From: an uncultured Dorea sp.
Lineage (GTDB): Bacteria > Bacillota > Clostridia > Lachnospirales > Lachnospiraceae
Reading direction: 5' to 3'
DNA: 64,000 nucleotides
Assembly: GCA_910584095.1 (NCBI GenBank)
Contig: CAJTYU010000003.1
Coordinates: 41,881-105,880, forward strand
Notes under the pieces: model-generated
Seen by the model: the letters and a program-made list of their open reading frames with translations, nothing else
Told to the model about the DNA's origin: nothing
Database searches by the model: none
Shown: positions 52,613 through 62,043 of the stretch, one piece after another
Position numbering within the stretch: position 1 is the stretch's first letter
Layout: every line of letters begins with the position of its first letter
Translations under genes and position numbers: made by a program

Positions 52613-53092
52613 ATGAAGATCGAAGGTATTGTATTGGTACGGATTGACGACAGATTGATCCACGGGCAGGTAATGACATCATGGCTGAATTACACAAGCG
52701 CAAACAAAATTATGATTATTGACGATGGGGTTGCGAAAGATCCCTTTATGAAAAACGTTTTGAAGACTTGTGTGCCGGCGAATGTGAAAATTGCAACCTT
52801 CACAGTTGAACGGGCGGTTCCCCGTCTTCAAAAGGGTTTTGCGGGGGATCACTGTATTATTCTGGTGAAATATCCTGAGACGCTGTACCGGCTGATGAAA
52901 GAGGGAATAGTATTTGACGAGATTAATATTGGCGGTATGGGAGTAAGCGGAACAAGAAAGAAATTTTTCCGGAATATTTCAGCCTCAGAGGAAGAAAAAG
53001 GAATGTTGAAGGAGATGGTCAGCGCCGGTTCAAAAATCAGTGTTAGGATCATTGCGGAGGATAATGCAACAGACATTTCTAAGATGCTGTAA
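52613..53092 (+). CDS. PTS mannose-family IIB component
   Basis: A 159-residue EIIB of the mannose/sorbose family. The phosphorylated His is residue 17 in VRIDDRLIHGQVM, the family signature. A frame is open from 52508, but that start lies in the promoter; ATG 52613 has AAAGGAGG upstream. It transfers phosphate from IIA to the incoming sugar bound by IIC/IID. Confidence 0.92.
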   Translation: MKIEGIVLVRIDDRLIHGQVMTSWLNYTSANKIMIIDDGVAKDPFMKNVLKTCVPANVKIATFTVERAVPRLQKGFAGDHCIILVKYPETLYRLMKEGIVFDEINIGGMGVSGTRKKFFRNISASEEEKGMLKEMVSAGSKISVRIIAEDNATDISKML

Positions 53093-53137
53093 TGAAGAGA
53101 GGAAAAGTACGGAAATAGAATAGAGAGGAGAACGATA

Positions 53138-53956
53138 ATGCATATTACATTATTTCAAGCAATTTTGATCGGTGTCGTATATTATCTTGGTAATATCGGA
53201 ACACCATGGCTGTCCTTATTAGGCAGTATTTCTGTCGTTTATAAACCGTTGGTAGCGGGTACGCTGGTAGGATTTATTTTGGGGGATCCGGTTCAGGGCT
53301 GTATTATCGGCGCGGCGATTAACCTTCCTTATGTAGCGTTTATCTCAGCGGGGGGAACGGCTCCGCAGGATCCGGGTCTTGCGGGAACGGTTGGAACTGC
53401 ATGGGCTATGGCGGCAGGTGTAGACCCGGCTACCGCGGTAACAATCGCTCTTCCGTTAGGACTTCTGGGAACAATGATCTGGGTAGCGCATATGACGCTG
53501 GACGTAACTTTTGTACATATGGCAGATAAAGCGGCTGAGGACGGAAATATCGATAAGATCTGCTTCTACCATGTGGTCCCGCCGCAGATATTGATGTTCT
53601 GTCTCTGCGTGATACCGGCGACAATTGCTACTTATTACGGGTCGACGGCTGTACAGGGATTGATCGAACAGCTTACCGGAAAGCCGCTGACGGTATTGCA
53701 GGTAATCGGAGGACTGCTCCCCGCTCTTGGTATCGCGATGAATCTTCGTGCAATTTCCAGACCCGGAACACTGCTGTTCTATATGGTAGGATTTATACTG
53801 GTGCAGTATCTGGGACTGCCGGTAATTGCCGTTGCTGTTCTGGGCGGAGTTATCGGATATTTCTATACAGTTTTATTGAATAATAACAGCGCGCAGCAGG
53901 TGGCTGCAGGAGGAGTTTCACAGATAATGGCTGATGACGATGAGGAGGATTTTTAG
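53138..53956 (+). CDS. PTS mannose-family IIC component
   Basis: A 272-residue membrane protein with about seven to eight helices, of the EIIC branch typical of AgaC/SorA/ManY. Typical segments are GTLVGFILGDPVQGCIIGAA, in part, and IGGLLPALGIAMNLRAI. It forms the translocation channel with IID. The 3' end lies 1 nt before the IID start codon. Confidence 0.9.
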   Translation: MHITLFQAILIGVVYYLGNIGTPWLSLLGSISVVYKPLVAGTLVGFILGDPVQGCIIGAAINLPYVAFISAGGTAPQDPGLAGTVGTAWAMAAGVDPATAVTIALPLGLLGTMIWVAHMTLDVTFVHMADKAAEDGNIDKICFYHVVPPQILMFCLCVIPATIATYYGSTAVQGLIEQLTGKPLTVLQVIGGLLPALGIAMNLRAISRPGTLLFYMVGFILVQYLGLPVIAVAVLGGVIGYFYTVLLNNNSAQQVAAGGVSQIMADDDEEDF

Positions 53957-53957
53957 T

Positions 53958-54782
53958 ATGGCAGAGGAAAAGAGATTAAGTAAAAAAGATGTGGTAAAAG
54001 CATTTTGGAGATGGACCTTCTTTTCACATGCAAATTATAATTATGAGCGTCTGGAAGCGACGGGGCTGGTTCATTCTTATAAACATGTAATCAAGAAGCT
54101 GTATGGTGACGATCCGGAGGAGTACAAAGCCTGTATCAAAAGACATATGCAGTTCTTTAACACAGAGCCTCATATCGGAGGCGTTATTCCGGGAATCGTG
54201 CTGGCGATGGAAGAAGAGCGCGCGAACGGAGCGCCAATTACGGATGAAGCAATCAACGGTGTGAAAACTGGTTTGATGGGACCGTTCGCAGGAATCGGAG
54301 ATACGTTGTGGCAGGGAACGCTGACGCCGATCCTTCTTGCTTTCGGTATCAGTCTGGGATCACAAGGAAATCTTATGGGGCCGCTGGTATATACGCTGCT
54401 TATGTTCGGCGTGATGTTCCCGGTAGCTTATATCTGCTGGATGAAGGGGTATGAGCTTGGCAAAGACGGAATTGAAAAGATCCTTGGCGGGAACCAGCTT
54501 CAGATGCTGATCACAGGAGCGTCGGCAATGGGCGCGATTGTTCTGGGAGCCTTGTCCAGTCAATTTGTGACTGTGAACTGTGCGGCGGTGATTAAATTCG
54601 GCGCGCTGGAAATGAACGTGCAGGAAACTGTATTTGACGCGCTGTTCAAAGGCATCCTTCCGTTGGGCGTGACGCTGCTGACGCTGTATCTGTTAAAGAA
54701 CAGAAAGATGAAAGCGACGACAGTAATGGGAATTTTGATTCTGATTGGTCTGGCAGGCGGTGTGATCGGATTCCTTGGATAG
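53958..54782 (+). CDS. PTS mannose-family IID component
   Basis: A 274-residue EIID. Typical segments: FWRWTFFSHANYNYERLEATG, in part, near the start, FFNTEPHIGGVIPGIVLAMEE, in part, and GPFAGIGDTLWQGTL. The C-terminus holds three hydrophobic helices. The ATG at 53958 has GAGGAGG 9 nt upstream inside the end of IIC; an upstream in-frame ATG at 53934 lies within IIC and is rejected. It completes the PTS with IIA, IIB and IIC. Confidence 0.92.
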   Translation: MAEEKRLSKKDVVKAFWRWTFFSHANYNYERLEATGLVHSYKHVIKKLYGDDPEEYKACIKRHMQFFNTEPHIGGVIPGIVLAMEEERANGAPITDEAINGVKTGLMGPFAGIGDTLWQGTLTPILLAFGISLGSQGNLMGPLVYTLLMFGVMFPVAYICWMKGYELGKDGIEKILGGNQLQMLITGASAMGAIVLGALSSQFVTVNCAAVIKFGALEMNVQETVFDALFKGILPLGVTLLTLYLLKNRKMKATTVMGILILIGLAGGVIGFLG

Positions 54783-54818
54783 AATAATATGAATGTGCTG
54801 ATATGGAGGTAGGATTAA

Positions 54819-55865
54819 ATGAGTGAAATGGCAAAATCTTTGGTATTTACCGGAGAGCGGCAGTTGGAGATCCGCGAATATCCAATACCAGAGGTAAGCG
54901 ATGACAAGATTCTGATGAAAGTGGACGCCAGTGCGATCTGTACATGGGAACAACGAGTGTACACGGGTGTAAAGAAAGTGGAATATCCCTTTATTGGCGG
55001 CCATGAAATGTCTGGAAGGATTATTGCCATGGGAAAAAATGTAGACCGCAGACAGTGGGCAGTGGGCGATATGGTAGTTGCAGGCGTTACGCTTCCATGT
55101 AAGAATTGTTATCGATGTAAGAGCGGAAATGAACAGAACTGTGAGAATTTCAACCACAGTAAACATCTGGAAGGGCTTCCGGAAAAGGGGATGGGAGGAC
55201 TCAGTTCACATTTGCTGGTCGATCCGGCGAACCTGTTCCATATCGGCAATGTAACGCCGGAGGAAGCTGCAATTACAGAGCCTTTGTCCTGCGTGCTTCA
55301 CAGTGTGGAAACAGGCCGGATAGAATTTGGCGACGTCGTTGTAGTGATTGGCTGCGGTATTATGGGTCTATTGCACGTGATGCTTTCGGTAAGGAGGGGA
55401 GCTTCCGTAATTGTATCGGATACGAACAAGGAAAGGACAGCCCTCGCACTGAAGCTTGGCGCGTCTTATGCGGTAAATCCGGCGGAAGAAAACTTAGAGC
55501 AGCGGGTTATGGAAATTACCGGAGGACTGAAGGCCCAAGTGGTATTTGATACAACGCCTATTTCAAGCGTGGCGGAAGACGCCGTAAAAGTGGTGTCGAA
55601 TAATGGGCGGCTGGTATTATACAGCTCTTTCTATCCGGATACCCCGATTACCATAAGCCCGGACTGGCTGCACAAAAGCGGGGCAAAGCTTCTCGGAACT
55701 GCAAATTCGAATACGGTTGATTTTGTGAAAGCCTCCCGTATGATCTCCGAGAAAATCGTAAATATGAAGCCGTTTATTTCGGAGGTATATGAACTGGAGG
55801 ATTACCAGAAAGCATTTGAATCCGCGATAAAGGGAGATAAGTTCAGGGTAGTGATCAGATTTTAG
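54819..55865 (+). CDS. Zinc-dependent alcohol (polyol) dehydrogenase
   Basis: A 348-residue medium-chain dehydrogenase. The catalytic zinc site includes Cys in SAICTWEQ (about 40) and GGHEMSG (about 60); the structural zinc uses the four cysteines of CKNCYRCKSGNEQNC (about 92-107). The NAD fold shows VIGCGIMGL (about 175). It is the fourth gene of the IIB-IIC-IID operon, so it probably oxidises or reduces a phosphorylated sugar or polyol made by the PTS, like sorbose 1-phosphate reductase or hexitol phosphate dehydrogenases. The exact substrate is not known. Confidence 0.86.
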   Translation: MSEMAKSLVFTGERQLEIREYPIPEVSDDKILMKVDASAICTWEQRVYTGVKKVEYPFIGGHEMSGRIIAMGKNVDRRQWAVGDMVVAGVTLPCKNCYRCKSGNEQNCENFNHSKHLEGLPEKGMGGLSSHLLVDPANLFHIGNVTPEEAAITEPLSCVLHSVETGRIEFGDVVVVIGCGIMGLLHVMLSVRRGASVIVSDTNKERTALALKLGASYAVNPAEENLEQRVMEITGGLKAQVVFDTTPISSVAEDAVKVVSNNGRLVLYSSFYPDTPITISPDWLHKSGAKLLGTANSNTVDFVKASRMISEKIVNMKPFISEVYELEDYQKAFESAIKGDKFRVVIRF

Positions 55866-56034
55866 TCTGGCGGGAAACGGATAAGAAACTGATTAGCTTA
55901 TATGTGAAAGATTTATATTTTTAATAACACAAATGTGCCAAAAGTTACCACATTGTTAAAATTTTATTTGAAATAAAGCCGGATTATGATTATACTAATT
56001 GCATGAGTGGAAATCAGGGAAGGCAGGAAGCAGT

Positions 56035-56880
56035 ATGGCTATTAAGAAAAAGCAGCTCCTTTACATGCAGTTAAAAGAAGATATTCTGGCGGATTATGAA
56101 AAGAAGCCTTATTATTCTCCGCTGCCTGGAGAACGGGAATTATGCGACGTTTATAACGTAAGCAGACCTACGGTCAGGAGGGCGCTTGAGATATTGGAGG
56201 AAGAAGGCTGTATTATGAGATTTGCGGGAAAGGGAGCCTTTTTTATCGGGACGAAGAAACAGCAGGGGAATAAAAAGGCGGCCTCTTCCCGTATTGCCTT
56301 TTATAATCAGGTAAGACTGCGCGGAGATTATACCAGCAGTAAAGTACTTACCCAGAAAGCGGAGATTGTAAGTCCTGCGATTGCAGAGATTTTGGGGATC
56401 CGGGAGGGAGGCATGGTGTTCCATTTGGAAAGGCTGCGGTATATCAATGGGAAGCTGTGGACGCTTGCGGATTCCTATATTGATTACGAGCTGTGCCCGG
56501 AATTGCTGGAATACGATTATGCGGAACGCTCCCTCCACAATACGCTTGCGGGATACGGGTATGTACCGTTTCAGGCAAAACGATGTATTACAGCGCAAAA
56601 GGCGAATGAGTATGACGCGTTTCATCTGGGACTTCAGGAAGGAGCCCCAATCTGTCATACAAGGACCCTTGTATATGATAAGGAGGGAAAGCTTTTAGAG
56701 TGTGCAATAAGCCGCGGAGATATCTACAAGATCAGGTATGATATTACCACGTATAATCAGGTTGATATCGGAGATGAAGATATGGCCGGGGAACTGGAAG
56801 CAGACTGGAAAAATAAAGCAGATAGCGCCGGGCCGGAACGAATGGATATAGACAGCGATAGTGATAATCTGTTGTGGTAG
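56035..56880 (+). CDS. GntR-family regulator with UTRA domain (HutC type)
   Basis: A 281-residue regulator. The winged helix lies at residues 5-75, with PLPGERELCDVYNVSRPTVRRAL, in part, and a UTRA effector domain spans about 95-235. A frame opens at TTG 55999, but ATG 56035 follows AGGAAG. It is next to the PTS genes and is the only regulator in this block, so it is the best candidate for the ACCACTGGT-type operators. A GTTACCACATTGTTA stretch at 55944-55958 in its own leader may be an autoregulatory site. Confidence 0.88.
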   Translation: MAIKKKQLLYMQLKEDILADYEKKPYYSPLPGERELCDVYNVSRPTVRRALEILEEEGCIMRFAGKGAFFIGTKKQQGNKKAASSRIAFYNQVRLRGDYTSSKVLTQKAEIVSPAIAEILGIREGGMVFHLERLRYINGKLWTLADSYIDYELCPELLEYDYAERSLHNTLAGYGYVPFQAKRCITAQKANEYDAFHLGLQEGAPICHTRTLVYDKEGKLLECAISRGDIYKIRYDITTYNQVDIGDEDMAGELEADWKNKADSAGPERMDIDSDSDNLLW

Positions 56881-56908
56881 CAGACGGATTGGGAAAGGAC
56901 GGTTTAAA

Positions 56909-57274
56909 ATGAGCGGCAAAAAGATAATAATACATAGAAGGCAGGAACTGGAACAGATAGAAAATTATCCTCATGTAAATTCAAAAACAGGGCAGACGCT
57001 GTATCAGAAGGAACTGACTACAGAGCCGGAGACAGGGATGATGATCGAGATGATCCGGTATCCGAAAGGATGTATGATTCCGCCGCATACGCATCATTGC
57101 GGGCATGGGATTTATGTGCTGAAAGGAACCTTAGCGACCAGCGAGGGCAGTTTTGGACCGGGAGACTATATATGGTTTGACGAGGGAACTGTAATGACCC
57201 ACGGCGCCGGGGAAGAAGAGGATGTGGATATTCTTTTTATTACCAACAAGAAATTGGACATGGTTTATCTGTGA
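56909..57274 (+). CDS. Cupin-domain protein
   Basis: A 121-residue single-domain cupin. Metal-type ligands appear in IPPHTHHCGHGIYVLKG (about residues 57-73) and the second motif FGPGDYIWFDEG follows. The frame opens at 56861, inside the gntR gene, but ATG 56909 has AAAGGA upstream. It follows gntR by 28 bp and is probably co-transcribed. It could be a sugar isomerase/mutarotase-like enzyme or a small-molecule sensor in the PTS pathway. Confidence 0.82.
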   Translation: MSGKKIIIHRRQELEQIENYPHVNSKTGQTLYQKELTTEPETGMMIEMIRYPKGCMIPPHTHHCGHGIYVLKGTLATSEGSFGPGDYIWFDEGTVMTHGAGEEEDVDILFITNKKLDMVYL

Positions 57275-57314
57275 CAAAGTATAATTCAGGAAATATAATG
57301 AATAGCATAAAGAG

Positions 57315-57386
57315 CAGCTGCGAATTATAATTTTATACCTTAACGGACATTAATAGTCCGTTAAGTATAGTTTGCAGCTGTTTTTT
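57315..57386 (+). terminator. Terminator after the cupin gene
   Basis: An outer stem CAGCTGC (57315-57321)/GCAGCTG (57374-57380) encloses an inner 10-bp stem CTTAACGGAC/GTCCGTTAAG (57339-57348, 57356-57365), followed by TTTTTT at 57381-57386. Confidence 0.85.
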
Positions 57387-57413
57387 GTTATGTGAAAAGA
57401 AGGAGGAGGGCTT

Positions 57414-58274
57414 ATGAAGAGGTATAATTTCAAGGAGTTTGCAGCGGATGTTCTGGTGGATCTGGCTGCCGGGATGATCATTGCTGTGGGAGTGTATAAT
57501 TTTGCGCTGTATGCGGATTTCCCGGTGGCGGGATTTTCAGGGATTGCCATTGTTTTGTATCATCTTCTGGGGCTTCCAGTCGGTATCGGAACAATTCTGC
57601 TGAATATTCCAGTGGCGGTTTTGTGTTATAAGTTTTTAGGAAGGATGTTTTTTCTGAAATCTTTAAAATCCATTATCATTACTTCTGTTATGATGGATTA
57701 TGCGGCTCCGCTGCTTCCGGTATACGAAGGGGACAGGCTGTTAGCGGCGCTTTGTATGGGAGTGCTGTGCGGCGCTGGGTTTGCTATGGTTTTTATGCGG
57801 AATTCATCTACCGGAGGACAGGATTTTATTACGTTGTCACTGAAAAAAGTTTATCCTCATTTCAGCTTGGGTTCAATTACTTTTGCATTGGATTTGGTAA
57901 CGATTATCATGGGAAGCGCATTGGTGTTCCGAGAGGTAGACGGATTTATCTACGGCATTATCGTAACTTATCTGATGGCGATTGTCATGGATCGGATTAT
58001 GTATGGAATCTACGAAGGCAAGATGACTTTGATTGTAACGGAGCAGGGCGAAGCGGTTGCGGAACAGATTGACGAATATTCGGGGCGGGGGTCTACGATC
58101 CTTCGCGGGAGGGGAAGCTATTCCGGCAGAGAGAAGGATGTAGTCATGTGTGCCTGCAATAATAAGCAGATGTATGCCATAAAGAAGATGGTGCATGAGA
58201 TTGACCCGAAAGCATTTACCATTATTATGGAGTCGAACGAGGTGGTGGGGGAGGGCTTCAAAGAATCTCTTTAA
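57414..58274 (+). CDS. YitT-family membrane protein
   Basis: A 286-residue protein with about five transmembrane helices (residues 15-175), then a cytoplasmic DUF2179 domain (about 205-280) containing GRGSTILRGRGSYSG and VMCACNNKQMYAIKK. Members are common in Firmicutes; the function is not well defined. AAGGAGGAGG precedes the ATG. It is isolated by terminator and gap from its neighbours. Confidence 0.88.
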   Translation: MKRYNFKEFAADVLVDLAAGMIIAVGVYNFALYADFPVAGFSGIAIVLYHLLGLPVGIGTILLNIPVAVLCYKFLGRMFFLKSLKSIIITSVMMDYAAPLLPVYEGDRLLAALCMGVLCGAGFAMVFMRNSSTGGQDFITLSLKKVYPHFSLGSITFALDLVTIIMGSALVFREVDGFIYGIIVTYLMAIVMDRIMYGIYEGKMTLIVTEQGEAVAEQIDEYSGRGSTILRGRGSYSGREKDVVMCACNNKQMYAIKKMVHEIDPKAFTIIMESNEVVGEGFKESL

Positions 58275-58317
58275 AAAATTCAGAAACTAGTTTTTCTTAA
58301 AAAGATATATTAATTTA

Positions 58318-58372
58318 ACTACTAATATTCAATAAGGTATACTTATTGGACTACTAATATTCAATAAGATAT
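58318..58372. repeat. Direct and inverted repeats before the ATP-grasp gene
   Basis: A 23-bp motif (ACTACTAATATTCAATAAG-G/A-TAT) occurs at 58318-58340 and 58350-58372, one mismatch, 32-bp period. CAATAAG (58330-58336) and CTTATTG (58342-58348) also form an inverted repeat. The phase of about three helical turns suits two repressor dimers on the same face. The sites lie just upstream of, and partly within, the likely promoter of the ATP-grasp-racemase-Mur cluster. Confidence 0.6.
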
Positions 58373-58419
58373 GATACAATAGGAAAGAAATTGTATAATA
58401 AAGGAGTATTTGAATAATT

Positions 58420-59631
58420 ATGGAATTTGAAGAGAGAGAATTTATTCCTGTGCTGCTTGGCGGCGATATCAATACTTACAGTGTGGCGCGGGCGTTTTAT
58501 GAGCAATATCAAGTGAAGTCTTATGTGTTTGGAAAGTACCAGACGGGGCCAAGCTTCAATAGTGAGCTGACGGTATATGAAGGAAATCCTGCGATTGATC
58601 AGGATGATTATTTTCTGAACAGGATTACAAAGTTTGCGGGAGAGCATGCGGATAAGAAGATTTTACTGATTGGCTGCGGGGACAGCTATGTTGCGCTGGC
58701 CAGCAAACATAAGGCGGAGCTTCCGGCTAACGTAATTGCACCCTATATTGATTTTGATTTGATGGACAGCCTCCAGCAGAAGGAACGTTTTTATGAGTTG
58801 TGTGAAAAGCATGGGGTGGATTATCCGAAGACAATCGTATATAAGCGGGAAATGGGACTTGATTTTGCCTGTGAATTTCCGTATCCGGTAATCTTGAAGC
58901 CCTCAAACAGCATTGCTTACTGGGAGCATCCCTTTGAGACGCAGAATAAGATTTATAAGATTCAGGATAGGAAAGAGCTTGAGAAGGTTATTACCGAGAT
59001 TTACGATGCGGGATACGACGATGATCTGATTATTCAGGATATGATTCCAGGAAATGACGAGTATATGCGCGTGCTGACATCCTATTCCGATCGGAATGGC
59101 AAAGTGAAGATGATGTGTCTGGGACATGTACTTCTGGAGGAGCATACGCCTCATGGACTTGGAAACCATGCGGTCATTATTACAGAGCCGAATGAAGAAC
59201 TGATGGGGCGTGTGAAGAATCTTCTGGAGGATCTGCATTATGTGGGATTTTCTAATTTTGATATTAAATACGACAGCAGGGACAATACTTACCGCTTTTT
59301 TGAGATCAATACCAGACAGGGCAGAAGTAATTATTATGTGACCGGATCGGGCTTTAATGTAGCGAAGTATTTTGTGGAGGATTATATCTACAGCCGGGCG
59401 CTGCCTTATGAGGAGGCGAAAGAAGAGCATCTTTGGATGACGGTTCCTAAGGGAGTGGCTTATAAGCATGTGAAGAATCCGGAATATGTGGCAAAGATGA
59501 AGAAGCTGGTTTCCGAGGGCAGGATGGTGAATCCGGTGTTTAAGAGGGGAGATTTGAAGCTAAACCGCTTCCTGCGTATGGTAAAAACGCATTTGAAACA
59601 GTATAAATATTTTAACATGTATTATAAATAA
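58420..59631 (+). CDS. ATP-grasp carboxylate-amine ligase, candidate D-aspartate ligase
   Basis: A 403-residue ATP-grasp enzyme. The ATP-binding lysine region is PVILKPSNSIAYWEHPFE (about residues 158-175), and the metal site is FFEINTRQGRSNYY (about 290-303). It resembles the family that includes Enterococcus D-aspartate ligase, which joins D-Asp to the side-chain amine of lysine in peptidoglycan precursors. The next gene is an Asp/Glu racemase and the one after a MurE-like ligase, which supports this role. AAAGGAG precedes the ATG. Other amino acids or a non-wall product remain possible. Confidence 0.75.
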   Translation: MEFEEREFIPVLLGGDINTYSVARAFYEQYQVKSYVFGKYQTGPSFNSELTVYEGNPAIDQDDYFLNRITKFAGEHADKKILLIGCGDSYVALASKHKAELPANVIAPYIDFDLMDSLQQKERFYELCEKHGVDYPKTIVYKREMGLDFACEFPYPVILKPSNSIAYWEHPFETQNKIYKIQDRKELEKVITEIYDAGYDDDLIIQDMIPGNDEYMRVLTSYSDRNGKVKMMCLGHVLLEEHTPHGLGNHAVIITEPNEELMGRVKNLLEDLHYVGFSNFDIKYDSRDNTYRFFEINTRQGRSNYYVTGSGFNVAKYFVEDYIYSRALPYEEAKEEHLWMTVPKGVAYKHVKNPEYVAKMKKLVSEGRMVNPVFKRGDLKLNRFLRMVKTHLKQYKYFNMYYK

Positions 59632-59640
59632 GGGGATTTT

Positions 59641-60360
59641 ATGGAACAGAAGAGAAAGAGAAAGTCTCTGGGAGTTATTGGCGGAATGGGTCCGGAGGCC
59701 ACCAGCTATTACTATGAAAATGTGATCGCTCATACAAATGCTTCCTGTGATCAGGAGCATATTGACATGGTGATCTTAAGTCATGCGGCTATGCCGGACC
59801 GTACAGAAGCGATTATGTCCGGAAACAGCAAGCATCTGATTAATATGCTGTGCAACGATGCGAGAACGCTGGAATCGCTGGGAGTGTCCAATATTGCGAT
59901 TACCTGTAACACTTCTCACTATTTTTATGATCAGATTCAGAAAGCGGTAAAGATTCCGGTTATCAATATGATTCAGGAAAGCGTGGCTTATGCGGTCAGA
60001 GATTTTGAACATGTGAAACGCGTAGGCATCATGGCAACGGATGGAACGATTAATTCTAAGATTTATTATAAAGCCTGCCGGAAGGCGGGAGTAACTCCGG
60101 TGAAGCTTTCTCAGGAACGGCAGAGGGATGTGATGTCTCTGATCTATAATGACATCAAAGCGGGGAAACCGGGAGACAGACGGAAATTTGACCGGGTGAT
60201 CAGCGAATTTATGCGGAAGGGCTGCGATGTGATCATATTGGCATGTACAGAATTGTCTGTATTTAAGGGCAGGCACGATGTGCCGTCCATCTGTCTGGAC
60301 GCCATGGATGTTCTGGTGAAAGAATCTATTCTGCGTTCGGACGCGGAGTATAAGGAATAA
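59641..60360 (+). CDS. Aspartate/glutamate racemase family protein
   Basis: A 239-residue cofactor-free racemase. The two catalytic cysteines lie in ITCNTSHYF (about residue 83) and ILACTELSVF (about 195), and the start LGVIGGMGPEATSYYYENV is characteristic of aspartate racemases. It begins 9 bp after the ATP-grasp gene. It probably makes D-Asp for that ligase, as in enterococcal cross-bridge synthesis. Confidence 0.86.
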   Translation: MEQKRKRKSLGVIGGMGPEATSYYYENVIAHTNASCDQEHIDMVILSHAAMPDRTEAIMSGNSKHLINMLCNDARTLESLGVSNIAITCNTSHYFYDQIQKAVKIPVINMIQESVAYAVRDFEHVKRVGIMATDGTINSKIYYKACRKAGVTPVKLSQERQRDVMSLIYNDIKAGKPGDRRKFDRVISEFMRKGCDVIILACTELSVFKGRHDVPSICLDAMDVLVKESILRSDAEYKE

Positions 60361-60441
60361 ACAGGCCGGCAAGCGGCCGCGGGATTAAACGTCGGCATAG
60401 CGCGAGACGGGCGCTGATAAGAAGATAAGGGAGAGCTTAAG

Positions 60442-61962
60442 ATGGCTGAGATGAGATATTATACGATTGGAGAATTTGCAAAACTGTTGAGAAGCCGGGG
60501 TATGCTGGCGGAATGCGAACTGTACGGGAAAGAGGATATGGAGGTTCGTCTTCTTACTTACGATTCAAGAGAGGTGGAAGCGGACACTATGTTTATCTGT
60601 AAAGGCGCGGCATTTAAGCCGGTGTACCTGAGAAATTCCGTGGAACAGGGAGCAGTCTGCTATGTCAGCGAGAAAAAGTATGAACTGGAACAGGACGTAC
60701 CATATCTTGTGGTAAGGGATATCCGGGAGGCAATGCCGGCGCTTGCGAACTTTTTCTATAATAACCCGTGGGAAGATTTGACGGTCACAGGCGTGGGAGG
60801 AACTAAGGGTAAATCTACATCCGTATACTATATGAAAGCAGTTGTAGACGATTATCTTATGGCGCGGAATAAGAAGGACAGCGCGGTAATTTCGTCTATT
60901 GATATATATGATGGCAAGTCGAAGACGGAGTCGCATATAACGACTCCGGAGGCGGTTGAACTGCAGCGCCATTTCCGCAATGCGCTGGATTCGGGGATGG
61001 AATATGTGCAGATGGAGATTTCCTCTCAGGCGTTGAAATACCATAGGGTAGATGGTATAATATTTGATGTGGCTGTCTTTCTGAATATTTCCGAGGATCA
61101 TATCAGTCCGATTGAGCATGTGGATTTTGAAGATTATTTCTCGTCTAAGATGCGTATGTTTGCCCAGACAAAGACGGCGGTTGTTAATCTGGACGCGGAT
61201 TTTATCAGCCGGATCTTGACGGCGGCAGAAGCGGCGGGAGAAGTGATTACATTTAGTACGAAAGATGCGCGGGCGGATTACTATGCTTATGAGATACATA
61301 AGGATGGACAAAGCACCAGATTTAAGGTGAGATGCGCGGCGTTTGACGAGGAATTTATGCTTACAATGCCGGGACTGTTTAATGTGGAGAATGCCTTAGG
61401 TGTGATTGCGGCTGCAGTGAAGATAGGTATTCCAAAGGAATATATTCATTCCGGGCTTTTGAGAGCGCGCTCCAGCGGAAGAATGGAACTGTATGCAAGC
61501 GAAGATAAGAAGATTCTTGCAATTGTAGACTACGCCCACAATAAACTGAGCTTTGAGAAGCTGTTTTCTTCTATGAAAGAAGAATATCCGGATTATGAGA
61601 TCGTGTCGATCTTTGGCTGTCCGGGTAAGAAGGCGCTGACAAGAAGACGGGATCTGGGAACCGTAGCGGGCCGGTATTCGAAAAAAGTTTATTTGGCGGC
61701 GGAGGATCCGGGGTACGAGCCGGTAGAGGATATTTCCAGAGATATTGCGCAGTATGTGGAGGCGGAAGGATGTCCTTATGAAATGATTGAGGATCGCGGA
61801 GAGGCAATTAAGACAGCGATCGAATCGGCGGAAGGAAAGACGCTTCTTCTGGTTACCGGCAAAGGAGGGGAGACCAGACAAAAGTATGGAAGCGATTATC
61901 TGGACTGTCCGTCGGATGTAGAATACGTAATCAAATATTTAAAAGAATATAATAAACGATAA
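60442..61962 (+). CDS. MurE-like UDP-MurNAc-peptide ligase
   Basis: A 506-residue Mur ligase. The substrate region TYDSREVEADTMFICKG is near residue 35, the P-loop GVGGTKGKST near 113, then MEISSQALKYHRVDG and NISEDHI. The C-terminal specificity loop, DNPR in diaminopimelate-type MurE, reads AAEDPGYEP, so lysine or another amino acid is more likely. The nearby MurE-like gene at 62930 means this window has two Mur ligases; this one groups with the ATP-grasp and racemase genes. A ribosome site GGGAGAG lies before the ATG. Confidence 0.82.
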   Translation: MAEMRYYTIGEFAKLLRSRGMLAECELYGKEDMEVRLLTYDSREVEADTMFICKGAAFKPVYLRNSVEQGAVCYVSEKKYELEQDVPYLVVRDIREAMPALANFFYNNPWEDLTVTGVGGTKGKSTSVYYMKAVVDDYLMARNKKDSAVISSIDIYDGKSKTESHITTPEAVELQRHFRNALDSGMEYVQMEISSQALKYHRVDGIIFDVAVFLNISEDHISPIEHVDFEDYFSSKMRMFAQTKTAVVNLDADFISRILTAAEAAGEVITFSTKDARADYYAYEIHKDGQSTRFKVRCAAFDEEFMLTMPGLFNVENALGVIAAAVKIGIPKEYIHSGLLRARSSGRMELYASEDKKILAIVDYAHNKLSFEKLFSSMKEEYPDYEIVSIFGCPGKKALTRRRDLGTVAGRYSKKVYLAAEDPGYEPVEDISRDIAQYVEAEGCPYEMIEDRGEAIKTAIESAEGKTLLLVTGKGGETRQKYGSDYLDCPSDVEYVIKYLKEYNKR

Positions 61963-62043
61963 CAGACGTTTTGGGCGTTAATATGGGATTCGACGCGAAT
62001 AGCGCCAATCATAGATTAAATATTAAACAAGGAGGAACAAGTT

